A program made the position numbers and the translations under genes. A stretch of DNA of 64,000 nt from Schlesneria paludicola DSM 18645. Its GTDB lineage: Bacteria; Planctomycetota; Planctomycetia; Planctomycetales; Planctomycetaceae. This document shows, piece after piece, positions 55,721-64,000 of this stretch; position 1 is the stretch's first letter, and every line of letters starts with the position of its first letter. The stretch is from positions 602,896 through 666,895 of the forward strand of contig NZ_JH636434.1 of assembly GCF_000255655.1 (NCBI RefSeq), written 5' to 3'. Under the pieces are notes generated by a model, which did not search any database, was not told the origin of the DNA, and saw only the letters and a list, made by a program, of their open reading frames with translations.

Positions 55721-58519
55721 ATGTCAACTACTGCGCCACACGTATCTTCCGCCATCTCGATTGGTAAGCCCGTGATTTCCATTCAGGAGGTCACGCACCG
55801 ATATGGTACTACGATCGCGCTCGACGGCATCTCCCTGGACATTCCAAGCGGACTCATGGTTGGCATTGTCGGTCCTGATGGTGTTGGCAAATCAACACTC
55901 TTGGCCCTGATCGCCGGGTCAAAAAAAATGCAGCTGGGTCACATCAGTGTCCTGAATGGGGACATCGGAGATGTTCGCCATCGACGCGTGGTCTGTCCTC
56001 AGATTGCGTATATGCCCCAAGGATTGGGGAAAAACCTCTATTTGGAGCTCAGTGTTTACGACAATGTCTATTTCATGGCTCAACTCTTTGGTCTTTCTCC
56101 CGCTGAGCGTCCCGCGAAAGTCAAAGAGCTCCTTGAGGCAACGGGCCTGGGGCCTTTTGCCGATCGCCCCGCCGGCAAGTTGTCAGGTGGTATGAAGCAA
56201 AAGGTCGGGCTTTGCGGGGCGTTGGTCCACGAGCCTGATCTTTTGATTCTCGATGAACCGACCACCGGGGTTGATCCGCTCTCTCGTCAGCAATTCTGGA
56301 CTCTCATCGACGACATCCGAGCCGGGCGCCCCAGCATGAGCGTTGTCATCTCGACCGCATATATGGATGAGGCCCAAAAATGGGATTGGATCGTGGCCAT
56401 GGATGCGGGGCGCGTCTTGGCCACAGGAACGCCAGCCGAGCTGATGCAACAGACGGGGACGAGCGATCTGGAGAAATGCTTCATCGCACTGTTGCCGGAA
56501 GAAAAACGGATGGGGCATACCGAATTGGTCATTCCGGCCCGGGAAGCGGGCGAGTCACAGATCGCCATTGATGCCAAGGGACTCACGCGCCGATTCGGCG
56601 ACTTCACTGCCGTCGATCATGTCACGCTGTCGATCGAACGCGGCGAAATATTCGGATTTCTTGGATCGAATGGTTGCGGCAAGTCAACCACCATGAAAAT
56701 GTTGACCGGATTGTTGCCTCCGACGGAAGGGACCGCGACTCTTTTTGGGCAATCGGTCGAAGCTGGCAGCATTGAAGTCCGCAAAAGACTTGGCTACATG
56801 ACGCAAGCGTTCTCGCTTTACGGGGAGCTCACCGTCAGGCAAAATCTGGTTCTGGACGCGCGGCTGTATCATCTTCCACCAGAAAAGGCGAAAGCCCGTA
56901 TCAACGAGCTCGTTCAGAAATTCGGTCTGGGGACACATCTCGATGCGCTGGCCGGCGATTTGCCGATGGGACTACGTCAGCGCCTTTCGTTGGCGGTGGC
57001 AGTTCTGCACGAACCAGAGATATTGATTCTGGATGAGCCCACTTCCGGCGTCGATCCCGTGGCACGGGACAGCTTCTGGGAACTGTTGATTGATCTCTCG
57101 CGGAAACAAGGGGTGACGATTTTTGTCACGACCCATTTCATGAGCGAAGGGATGCGCTGCGACCGAATTTCGCTCATGAATGCGGGCAAAGTGCTGGCTT
57201 GCGATGCTCCTCAGAAATTAATTGACGCGCGAAGGGCAACAAATCTCGAGGAAGCGTTTATCGGCTATATGGAAGATGCGATTGCTGATGCCGCATTGAA
57301 ACAAGGAAAACACAAGGATCAATCGGCATCTAGCGCGTCACCTCCGAGACCGACCACGGCCCCACCACCCCGTTCAACGCCCTCGGGCTTGCAATTGCAC
57401 CTTGGCCGAATTTTCGCGTACACGCGCAATGAAACCGTACAGATCATGCGCGATCCCGTTCGACTCGCCTTCGCCTTCGTCGGTTCGGCGCTGATGATGC
57501 TTGTTTTCGGCTTTGGAATTACCACCGATGTCGAACACATTCGTTACGCCGCGTTTGATCTCGACCAATCGCATGAAAGCCGCACTTATCTCGAAGAGTT
57601 TGCCGGTTCAAACCGCTACTTTACGACAACCACTCCCGTTCGTTCTGACAAAGAGGCTCTCACACGACTGCAGGCGGATGACGTCTCAATGGTGCTTGAG
57701 ATTCCGCCGAACTTTGGCAGAGATTTCCGTAAGGGGTATGGACCTGAGGTCTTCGCACAGGTGGACGGCGCCAACACCTTCCGAGGTGAGACGGTCGGTC
57801 AGTATGCGGAAGGTGTTCACAACAGAATGTTGAGAGATCCTGCCAGTGGGCTGCAAACCGGTCCTGAGAAATACACGGCCGTCTTTCAAGATCGCTATAT
57901 GTACAATCCAACATTTCAAAGCGTGTACTCGATCGTCCCGAGTGTGCCGGCCCTATTGCTCATCCTGATCCCGGCCATTCTGATGACGGTCAGCATTGTG
58001 CGCGAGAAAGAGCTGGGATCGATCATCAACTTTTACGTCACGCCGACCGGAAGAATGGAGTATCTCCTGGGAAAACAACTACCGTATATCGCGATCAGCA
58101 TGCTCAATTTTTTCATTCTGGCGGCCATGGCCGTTTTTCTCTTTCGCGTTCCGATCAAAGGGAACTTCGCGATGCTGACGCTTTGCACGTTGCTCTATGT
58201 CACGGCGACGACCGGGATCGGCATGGTGATTTCGACTTTCACCAGCAGCCAGGTTGCGGCCGTGTTTATCACAGCCATCGTGACAATTGTTCCAACCATC
58301 CAGTTCTCGGGCTTGTTACAGCCGGTTTCAACACTGGAGGGAAACGCTCGGATCGTTGGTTTGATTTGGCCGACGACCTACTACATGCATTCCAGCGTTG
58401 GAGCTTTTACCAAGGGGCTGGCAGCGCGTCTGATGATGCAAGATCTCATTTTCCTGGGCTGTTGTATTCCGGTCCTTTGGGTGGTCAGTATCATCGGGTT
58501 GAAAAAGCAGGAGAACTAG
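55721..58519 (+). CDS. rbbA: RbbA-like ABC exporter: two ATPase domains fused to a permease
   Basis: A 932-residue fusion. The first ATPase domain (about 18-270) has Walker A GPDGVGKS (51-58), signature LSGGMKQK and Walker B LLILDEPTTGVDP. The second (about 285-530) has Walker A GSNGCGKS, a changed signature LPMGLRQR and Walker B ILILDEPTSGVDP. After a Pro/Ser linker (about 535-560), an ABC-2 permease (about 570-932) with six helices follows. Order and length match E. coli RbbA (YhiH), originally described as a ribosome-associated ATPase. The fused permease and neighbours argue for an exporter. The substrate is unknown. The next permease gene starts two bases after its stop codon. Confidence 0.92.
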   Translation: MSTTAPHVSSAISIGKPVISIQEVTHRYGTTIALDGISLDIPSGLMVGIVGPDGVGKSTLLALIAGSKKMQLGHISVLNGDIGDVRHRRVVCPQIAYMPQGLGKNLYLELSVYDNVYFMAQLFGLSPAERPAKVKELLEATGLGPFADRPAGKLSGGMKQKVGLCGALVHEPDLLILDEPTTGVDPLSRQQFWTLIDDIRAGRPSMSVVISTAYMDEAQKWDWIVAMDAGRVLATGTPAELMQQTGTSDLEKCFIALLPEEKRMGHTELVIPAREAGESQIAIDAKGLTRRFGDFTAVDHVTLSIERGEIFGFLGSNGCGKSTTMKMLTGLLPPTEGTATLFGQSVEAGSIEVRKRLGYMTQAFSLYGELTVRQNLVLDARLYHLPPEKAKARINELVQKFGLGTHLDALAGDLPMGLRQRLSLAVAVLHEPEILILDEPTSGVDPVARDSFWELLIDLSRKQGVTIFVTTHFMSEGMRCDRISLMNAGKVLACDAPQKLIDARRATNLEEAFIGYMEDAIADAALKQGKHKDQSASSASPPRPTTAPPPRSTPSGLQLHLGRIFAYTRNETVQIMRDPVRLAFAFVGSALMMLVFGFGITTDVEHIRYAAFDLDQSHESRTYLEEFAGSNRYFTTTTPVRSDKEALTRLQADDVSMVLEIPPNFGRDFRKGYGPEVFAQVDGANTFRGETVGQYAEGVHNRMLRDPASGLQTGPEKYTAVFQDRYMYNPTFQSVYSIVPSVPALLLILIPAILMTVSIVREKELGSIINFYVTPTGRMEYLLGKQLPYIAISMLNFFILAAMAVFLFRVPIKGNFAMLTLCTLLYVTATTGIGMVISTFTSSQVAAVFITAIVTIVPTIQFSGLLQPVSTLEGNARIVGLIWPTTYYMHSSVGAFTKGLAARLMMQDLIFLGCCIPVLWVVSIIGLKKQEN

Positions 58520-58521
58520 TT

Positions 58522-59646
58522 GTGACGTCGCTCCTGAATATCTGGTGGCTCGGGCTTAAAGAAATGCGGAGTCTCTTAAGCGATGTGGTCATGGTCATCT
58601 TCGTTGGGTATGCGTTTTCCCTGGCAATCTATGTCCAGGCGACGGGCACGTCGAGTGAAGTCAACAACGCATCAATTGCATTCGTCGACGAGGATCGGTC
58701 GGCGTTGTCCAAAGAATTGATCAACGCGTTTTATCCACCGCGCTTTCAGGAACCACAAGCAATTAGTGCCAGTCAGATCCAAGATGCGATGGACAACGGA
58801 CTTTTTATGTTCGTTGTCACTGTCCCACCACGTTTCGAGTCAGACCTTAAAGCAGGGCGCAATCCGGACATCCAGCTGAATATCGATGCAACTGCCATGC
58901 AGCAGGCGAGCATTGGCGCCAACTACGTGAAGAGCATCACCAACAATCGAATCCAAAACTTTTTGAAACGCACGAATGAGACGACGGCGCCTTCTATCAA
59001 GCTTGTCGTTCGCAAGCTGTTCAATCCGAACGCAGATTCTTCGTGGTACAAAAGTGTTGTGGCAATTATCAATCAGATCACGCTCCTGACGATCGTGCTG
59101 ACGGGCGCCGCGGTCATCCGCGAACGCGAGCACGGCACGCTCGAACACTTGCTGGTCATGCCGCTGACTTCTTTTGAGATCGCAGTCGCGAAGGTCTGGG
59201 CAAACGGGCTGGTGATTCTCGTTGCGACTGCGGCCTCGCTCGTCCTGGTGGTACAGATGACTTTGAAAGTCCCTTTCGCCGGTTCGTACGCACTGTGGTT
59301 CGTTGGCGTCGTTCTCTATCTATTTTTCGCGACGGCACTCGGAATCTTCCTGGGAACCATTTCGCGATCAATGGCTCAGTTCGCGCTTTTGATCATTCTG
59401 GTGGTCGTCGCGTTGCAACTGCTTTCTGGTGGATCGACACCTGTCGAGAGCATGCCGGAATGGTTGCAGTACCTCACCTTTCTTCTGCCGGCCCGACACT
59501 TCGTCAGCTTTTCGCAGGTCATTATTTATCGTGGTGGCGGCATTCGGGCAGTATGGCTTGAATTTCTGATGGTCGGCGGGATCGGACTGGGTTTCTTTAT
59601 CTATAGCCTGGCTCTCTTCCGAAAATCGATTGCAGTGACAAAATAA
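58522..59646 (+). CDS. ABC-2 permease (YhhJ-like)
   Basis: A 374-residue membrane protein with one helix near the N-terminus (about 22-38), a large periplasmic domain (about 40-180), and five helices in the C-terminal half (TIVLTGAAVIREREHGTLEHLLVMPL, in part, LGIFLGTIS and LPARHFVSFSQVI), as in ABC2-type permeases such as YhhJ/YbhR. It starts with GTG at 58522, with CAGGAG upstream inside the end of the RbbA-like gene; the spacing of two bases shows tight coupling. It pairs with the permease half of the RbbA-like protein to form the translocation channel. An in-frame upstream frame within the rbbA gene is not used. Confidence 0.92.
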   Translation: MTSLLNIWWLGLKEMRSLLSDVVMVIFVGYAFSLAIYVQATGTSSEVNNASIAFVDEDRSALSKELINAFYPPRFQEPQAISASQIQDAMDNGLFMFVVTVPPRFESDLKAGRNPDIQLNIDATAMQQASIGANYVKSITNNRIQNFLKRTNETTAPSIKLVVRKLFNPNADSSWYKSVVAIINQITLLTIVLTGAAVIREREHGTLEHLLVMPLTSFEIAVAKVWANGLVILVATAASLVLVVQMTLKVPFAGSYALWFVGVVLYLFFATALGIFLGTISRSMAQFALLIILVVVALQLLSGGSTPVESMPEWLQYLTFLLPARHFVSFSQVIIYRGGGIRAVWLEFLMVGGIGLGFFIYSLALFRKSIAVTK

Positions 59647-60380
59647 GAACTGGCCGGAACGCCGTTTCCAATTTGGCAGCTCTTACCGACAATTGATCCA
59701 GCACTCAACAATGTTGGAATAAGCAGTACGTAACGCAATTAAGTCGAGTGGAGTCATCCAGCAGGGCGATCGTGATGCTATTCGGCGTTTTCGCCGTCGG
59801 GAACGAAGTCATCTGGATGAAGCGATCAATCACTTTCACGACACCCTGAACGACATGGCGACGACAACGTTTCTTACGAAGGCGGAGTCGTCCGAACAAT
59901 CCCACATGATACTCGACGGTCGTTTTCTTGCATTCAAGATTCTGGCGTCGACCCAAACGCGATCATTTAACTCGATTTTTACCGACAAATCGGCGTGATT
60001 CAGCGATCAGCTTGTTGAAGTCAGGGGGACAGGCACCTTGGCCGCCAGGATGTCTTGGCGTTTTTTTATCAGGACGGAGCCAGTCCCCGTTGCTTCAACA
60101 GACTGTTACAGAACAAACGCAGTCGTCCGTTGACGACTAGGGATGGTGCGACTGACGGCTCACTCGATCAATCTCGGTTACGGACTCTGAACGAGCGATG
60201 GAAGGAAATTGATCATTTGGCCAGCAAGAGGCCAACGAATGCCACGTCAACCGAGGCCTTTTACTTGTTTGGGCACTAAATGGTGTGCTTTCGCGAGTTG
60301 CGGGAGCGGATCAATTCCTGGCATACGATTCGCGTTTGAACTTCGCATCGTAAGATTTCCCGTTGATTAAGGAACGAGAC
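59647..60380. other. Gap between the exporter operon and phosphoketolase
   Basis: It contains palindrome copy D (60006-60110) and no supported gene. Minus-strand frames between 59700 and 59960 read as unrelated fragments interrupted by stops. The phosphoketolase promoter should lie between 60110 and 60370. Confidence 0.45.
60006..60110 (+). repeat. Dispersed 105-bp palindromic repeat, copy D
   Basis: It reads ATCAGCTTGTTGAAGTCAGG at one end and, inverted, TGTAACAGTCTGTTGAAGCA at the other, with GGCACCTTGGCC and CGGAGCCAGTCCCCG inside and a run of seven T in the middle. Same orientation as copies A and C. Confidence 0.87.
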
Positions 60381-62846
60381 ATGTCCGGTACGAGCACCAA
60401 AGGTAAACAGAATACGAAGACTGAGCACAAGGCCCCAGCGGTCGGTCCACTTTCCGGCGAGGAACTCGCCCGAATGGATGCCTACTGGCGCGCTTCGAAC
60501 TATCTGTCGGTCGGACAAATCTACCTTCTGGATAACCCACTGCTGCGTGAACCACTGAAACGGGAACATATCAAGCCACGGCTGCTCGGGCACTGGGGCA
60601 CCTCGCCGGGCTTGAACATGCTTTACGTTCATCTGAACCGGGTCATCAAGAAAGATGACCTGAACATGATTTACATCATTGGACCCGGACATGGTGGCCC
60701 GTCCCTGGTCGCTCACGCCTATCTCGAAGGTACATACAGCGAAGTTTATCCGAATATTGGCCAGGATTCGGCCGGAATGAAGAAGCTGTTTAAACAGTTC
60801 AGCTTTCCGGGTGGGATTCCCAGCCACGTCGCGCCAGAGACTCCAGGGTCAATTCACGAAGGCGGCGAACTCGGATATGCTTTGAGCCATGCCTATGGAG
60901 CCGCGTTCGACAATCCTGACCTGATCGTCGCCTGCATCGTTGGCGATGGTGAGGCAGAAACGGGCCCACTGGCGACCGGCTGGCATGGAAACAAGTTCCT
61001 CAATCCAGCTCGCGACGGCTGCGTACTCCCGATCCTGCATCTGAATGGATACAAGATTGCAAATCCTTGTTTCCTTGCACGCATCCCGAAAGACGAACTG
61101 CAAAAATACTTCGAAGGGATGGGTTATAAACCCTACTTTGTTGAAGGCAGTGACCCATCCAAAGTTCACCAAGAGTTGGCTGGGGTACTCGACGACGCGG
61201 TCGCGGAAATCAAACGCATTTGGGCCGCATCTCGAGCTGAAGGTGCGGTCATCAAACGCCCGGCGTGGCCGATGATTGTCTTCCGTACGCCAAAGGGTTG
61301 GACTTGTCCGCCCGAAATCGATGGCAAGAAATGCGAAGATTATTGGCGCAGTCATCAAGTGCCAATGGGTGACATGGACAAGCCGGAGCACATTCGTATT
61401 CTTGAACAGTGGATGAAGAGCTATCGGCCCGAGGAACTCTTCGACAATGAAGGTCGGTTTAAGACCGAGCTTGAAGCACTTGCTCCGGATGGCGCTCGCC
61501 GGATGAGCGAGAATCCACACGCCAATGGCGGCATCCTCATGCGGGATCTGATCATACCGGATTTCCGTGACTATGCGGTTCAAGTGCCCAGTCCCGGAGC
61601 CACGGTTGCAGAATCGGCGAGAGAGATGGGCAGATTCCTGCGTGACGTCATGAAGTTAAACTTGGGCAATAAGAACTTCAGGCTGTTTAGCCCGGACGAG
61701 AACAACTCGAATCGCTGGCAGGATGTGCTGGAGGTGACGAATCGGTGCTACATGGCCGAAATCTATCCCGAAGATGATCACCTCTCGCCTGACGGCCGCG
61801 TGATGGAAGTTCTCAGCGAACATCAGTGTCAGGGATGGCTCGAAGGTTATCTGTTGACGGGACGCCACGGGTTCTTCTCATGTTACGAAGCATTCATTCA
61901 CATCATCGATTCCATGTTTAATCAGCACGCCAAGTGGCTGAAAACGTGTAATCATATTTCGTGGCGCCGGCCGATCGGATCTTTGAACTATTTCCTCAGT
62001 TCTCATGTCTGGCGACAGGATCACAACGGACTAAGCCATCAGGACCCAGGGTTCATCGATCACGTCGTCAACAAGAAAGCCGAGGTCGTCCGCGTTTACC
62101 TTCCACCTGACGCAAACTGTCTGTTATCGGTGACCGATCATTGCTTGCGAAGTCGCAACTACGTCAACGTTGTCGTCGCTGGCAAACAGCCAGCCCCGCA
62201 ATGGCTGACAATGGAGCAAGCGATCAAGCATTGCACTGAAGGGCTCGGGATTTGGGAATGGGCGTCGAATGACAAGGGATGTGAACCCGATGTGGTCATG
62301 GCATGCTGCGGCGACGTACCGACACTTGAAACGTTGGCCGCCGTCGACCTTCTCCGCGAGAACCTGCCAGAGTTGAAAATTCGCGTCATCAACATTGTCG
62401 ATCTGATGAAGCTTCAACCACAAAGCGAACACCCACATGGCCTTTCCGATCGTGATTTTGATGCTCTATTCACCAAGGATAAGCCAATCATTTTTGCCTT
62501 CCACGGTTACCCTTGGTTAATTCACAGACTGACGTACCGGCGGACGAATCACAATAACTTACATGTGCGTGGCTACAAGGAAGAAGGCACGACGACGACA
62601 CCATTCGATATGGTGGTACTCAACGATCTTGATCGATTCCACCTTGCAGAAGATGTCATTGACCGATTGCCTCAGCTGGGCTCCCGCGCGGCCTATTTCA
62701 AGCAGGCTATCCACGAGAAACTGATCGAGCACAAGGAATATATCGCTCAGCACGGGGATGACATGCCAAGTATCAGCGGTTGGAAGTGGGGTGCCAAGGA
62801 ACCCGCCAAAGTTCGAGGCACATCGACCGAGGGAGACAATGTCTAG
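60381..62846 (+). CDS. xfp: Phosphoketolase (xylulose-5-phosphate/fructose-6-phosphate)
   Basis: An 821-residue thiamine-diphosphate enzyme that splits xylulose 5-phosphate (or fructose 6-phosphate) with phosphate to acetyl phosphate and a sugar phosphate. The N-terminal block [36 protein letters not shown] and the cofactor motif [19 protein letters not shown] (about 188-206) are diagnostic. [11 protein letters not shown] follows. The middle PYR domain has [16 protein letters not shown], and the C-terminal domain has [15 protein letters not shown]. All large domains are present and the length fits. AAGGA lies seven bases before the ATG at 60381. The gene provides a carbon-saving route to acetyl phosphate. 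Confidence 0.96.
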   Translation: MSGTSTKGKQNTKTEHKAPAVGPLSGEELARMDAYWRASNYLSVGQIYLLDNPLLREPLKREHIKPRLLGHWGTSPGLNMLYVHLNRVIKKDDLNMIYIIGPGHGGPSLVAHAYLEGTYSEVYPNIGQDSAGMKKLFKQFSFPGGIPSHVAPETPGSIHEGGELGYALSHAYGAAFDNPDLIVACIVGDGEAETGPLATGWHGNKFLNPARDGCVLPILHLNGYKIANPCFLARIPKDELQKYFEGMGYKPYFVEGSDPSKVHQELAGVLDDAVAEIKRIWAASRAEGAVIKRPAWPMIVFRTPKGWTCPPEIDGKKCEDYWRSHQVPMGDMDKPEHIRILEQWMKSYRPEELFDNEGRFKTELEALAPDGARRMSENPHANGGILMRDLIIPDFRDYAVQVPSPGATVAESAREMGRFLRDVMKLNLGNKNFRLFSPDENNSNRWQDVLEVTNRCYMAEIYPEDDHLSPDGRVMEVLSEHQCQGWLEGYLLTGRHGFFSCYEAFIHIIDSMFNQHAKWLKTCNHISWRRPIGSLNYFLSSHVWRQDHNGLSHQDPGFIDHVVNKKAEVVRVYLPPDANCLLSVTDHCLRSRNYVNVVVAGKQPAPQWLTMEQAIKHCTEGLGIWEWASNDKGCEPDVVMACCGDVPTLETLAAVDLLRENLPELKIRVINIVDLMKLQPQSEHPHGLSDRDFDALFTKDKPIIFAFHGYPWLIHRLTYRRTNHNNLHVRGYKEEGTTTTPFDMVVLNDLDRFHLAEDVIDRLPQLGSRAAYFKQAIHEKLIEHKEYIAQHGDDMPSISGWKWGAKEPAKVRGTSTEGDNV

Positions 62847-62918
62847 CCAACCGCACTGAGCGGTCAGCGTGACGATTCGCTTGGTGCAAGGCGACTTGAA
62901 ATCATCTTCAGGAGACGC

Positions 62919-63521
62919 ATGATGGAAGCCGTTTTGCCCAAGCTCTATTTAGCACGGCACGGCGACACAGCTTGGACGGAATCACGCCAGCACACAGGGC
63001 GAACCGATCTGGCATTGAATGAACGGGGCGAGGACAACGCACGTGCATTGGGCGTGCGGCTCCAGGGGTTGGTTTTTGTCCAGGTTTTCACGAGCCCATT
63101 GCAACGGGCCTCGAAGACATGCGAGTTGGCCGGATTTGGAAGGGTCGCAGAACTCGATCCCAATCTGATCGAATGGGATTACGGTCGCTACGAAGGAATG
63201 CTCACCAGCGACATCTTGAAGAATCGGCCGGGGTGGGAGCTATTTCGCGACGGCTGTCCAGACGGTGAATCGCCCCAACAAGTTGCTGCCCGGGCAGACC
63301 GTTTTATCGCCAAGGTTCAAAGTATCCCAGGCGACGTATTGGCATTTTCTAGCGGCCATATCATCCGAATGATCGCCGCCCGGTGGTTTGGGTTATGGCC
63401 AGCGGCCGGACGTGCCTTCTTCTGCCGCCCTGCAAGTATCGGTGTGCTCGGGTTCGAGCATGAAAGTCGAAATGAACCGATCATCCGATTGTGGAATTAT
63501 GTGAGCGAGCCGCGGGAGTGA
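62919..63521 (+). CDS. Histidine phosphatase family protein (phosphoglycerate mutase-like)
   Basis: A 200-residue cytoplasmic protein. LARHGDTAWTESRQHTGRTDLAL carries the catalytic RHG (His near 14), FTSPLQRASKTCELAG the second Arg, IEWDYGRYEG the acidic proton donor region, and FSSGHIIRMIAARW the second catalytic His. Members include phosphoglycerate mutases and a range of small phosphatases. The short length and LQRA motif fit a phosphatase such as GpmB/CobC types. AGGAGA lies before the ATG. It lies 72 bp after phosphoketolase on the same strand, so a link with sugar phosphate metabolism is likely. Confidence 0.88.
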   Translation: MMEAVLPKLYLARHGDTAWTESRQHTGRTDLALNERGEDNARALGVRLQGLVFVQVFTSPLQRASKTCELAGFGRVAELDPNLIEWDYGRYEGMLTSDILKNRPGWELFRDGCPDGESPQQVAARADRFIAKVQSIPGDVLAFSSGHIIRMIAARWFGLWPAAGRAFFCRPASIGVLGFEHESRNEPIIRLWNYVSEPRE

Positions 63522-63660
63522 ATCCTGATGCCCACAGCGTGCCAACCGGTGAGCGATTTCGTAGGGCAGTCGTCTGCTGAAAGAAAGTGGACGGACTCTG
63601 CCCCAACTCAAAACACCATGACTATCGTGAACGCCCACGTACCTGAGCGGAGCAACTGGA

Positions 63661-64000
63661 ATGACAATCGATCATCCATCGACCGGCGGCGCAGAAGTGC
63701 TGCTTTCGGACGAAACAGCCGCACTCGACATTCTCACTAAATCGGTTATGGGACTTTGGGAAACGGTGGATAACCTGACTCGGCTACGTCCCACGAAAAG
63801 GGAGCGTTACCGAGTGACGATCTTCGGGTCTGCGCGAATTGATCCTTCCGATTGGATTTATGGAGCCGTTCGAGACGTCGCCGCCGAACTCACTCGCCTC
63901 GGTTGCGACATCGTCACGGGAGGTGGTCCGGGCTTGATGCAGGCGGCAAATGAAGGAGCGAAAATCGCCGATCCGGATGGTCAGCACCAGAAGTCGATTG
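63661..64000 (+). CDS. LOG-family nucleotide phosphoribohydrolase-like protein (start only)
   Basis: The first 113 codons of a gene that runs off the window. The visible part has YRVTIFGSARI, LTRLGCDIVTGGGPGLMQAANEGA (in two pieces), the hallmark of the LOG/lysine-decarboxylase-like fold, whose PGGxGTxxE catalytic motif would lie past the edge. The N-terminal 45 residues are helical. Known members release adenine-type bases from nucleoside 5'-monophosphates (cytokinin-activating in plants and bacteria) or bind nucleotides. It starts with ATG at 63661, 139 bp after the phosphatase gene. Confidence 0.82.
   Translation, partial: MTIDHPSTGGAEVLLSDETAALDILTKSVMGLWETVDNLTRLRPTKRERYRVTIFGSARIDPSDWIYGAVRDVAAELTRLGCDIVTGGGPGLMQAANEGAKIADPDGQHQKSI

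Noticed and set aside
59705-59956. Minus-strand frame of 83 codons after the exporter operon
   Set aside because: Basic, low-information sequence with no family or start signal.
60849-61583. Minus-strand frame inside phosphoketolase (244 codons)
   Set aside because: Antisense shadow of a strongly conserved enzyme.

Overview
The window looks like chromosomal DNA of a heterotrophic planctomycete of the Planctomycetales type. The evidence is gene content: two prepilin-like DUF1559 proteins ending in the H-X9-DG motif, a DUF1552 / DUF1592-type cytochrome pair, a CRTAC1-type TPR/FG-GAP/ASPIC protein, an ECF sigma factor next to a WD40 Ser/Thr kinase, exported ceramidase-like and DUF1080 proteins, and many secreted proteins with signal peptides. 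The exact genus cannot be read from the sequence. No rRNA, tRNA, CRISPR array, prophage or intact insertion sequence was found.

Region 0.3-10.6 kb holds mostly independent plus-strand genes: an oligosaccharide flippase, a di-haem cytochrome c peroxidase with a clear terminator, an amino-acid permease, a membrane-anchored endonuclease/exonuclease/phosphatase protein, glutaminyl-tRNA synthetase, a secreted redoxin, a PhnP-like metallo-hydrolase and a small helical protein. Region 10.6-28.1 kb mixes strands: ftsH, a secreted PHP-domain protein, DUF72, a ceramidase-like protein, an amidohydrolase, a large VWA membrane protein, ligA, a Ser/Thr kinase with a DUF1080 lipoprotein, an FG-GAP protein and a polysaccharide deacetylase.

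Region 28.3-38.2 kb is a minus-strand operon of four genes (TPR/CRTAC1 protein, five-to-six-helix membrane protein, PA14/DUF1592-family cytochrome, Tat-exported DUF1552 protein). It is preceded by a DUF1559 pseudopilin with its own terminator, a gene-poor stretch of about 0.9 kb, and a tiny lipoprotein. Region 38.4-50.1 kb has a seven-haem TPR cytochrome, an NHL propeller, a sigma factor/kinase/DUF1559 unit and the glycogen debranching enzyme GlgX.

Region 51.4-59.6 kb encodes an NTF2-like secreted protein, a glycine-rich TPR surface protein, and a three-gene exporter laid out like E. coli yhiI-rbbA-yhhJ. The window closes with phosphoketolase, a histidine phosphatase and the start of a LOG-family protein.

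The most distinctive non-coding signal is a family of about 105-bp imperfect palindromes. There are four copies between 38 and 60 kb, and a smaller related hairpin near 10.5 kb. Two inverted copies bracket the seven-haem cytochrome gene. Other non-coding signals are a 30-codon transposase remnant near 47.7 kb and a long stem-loop just upstream of ligA. Most genes belong to recognisable families. The least described parts are the repeat family, the four-gene exported redox-like operon, and the exporter with its surface-protein neighbours.
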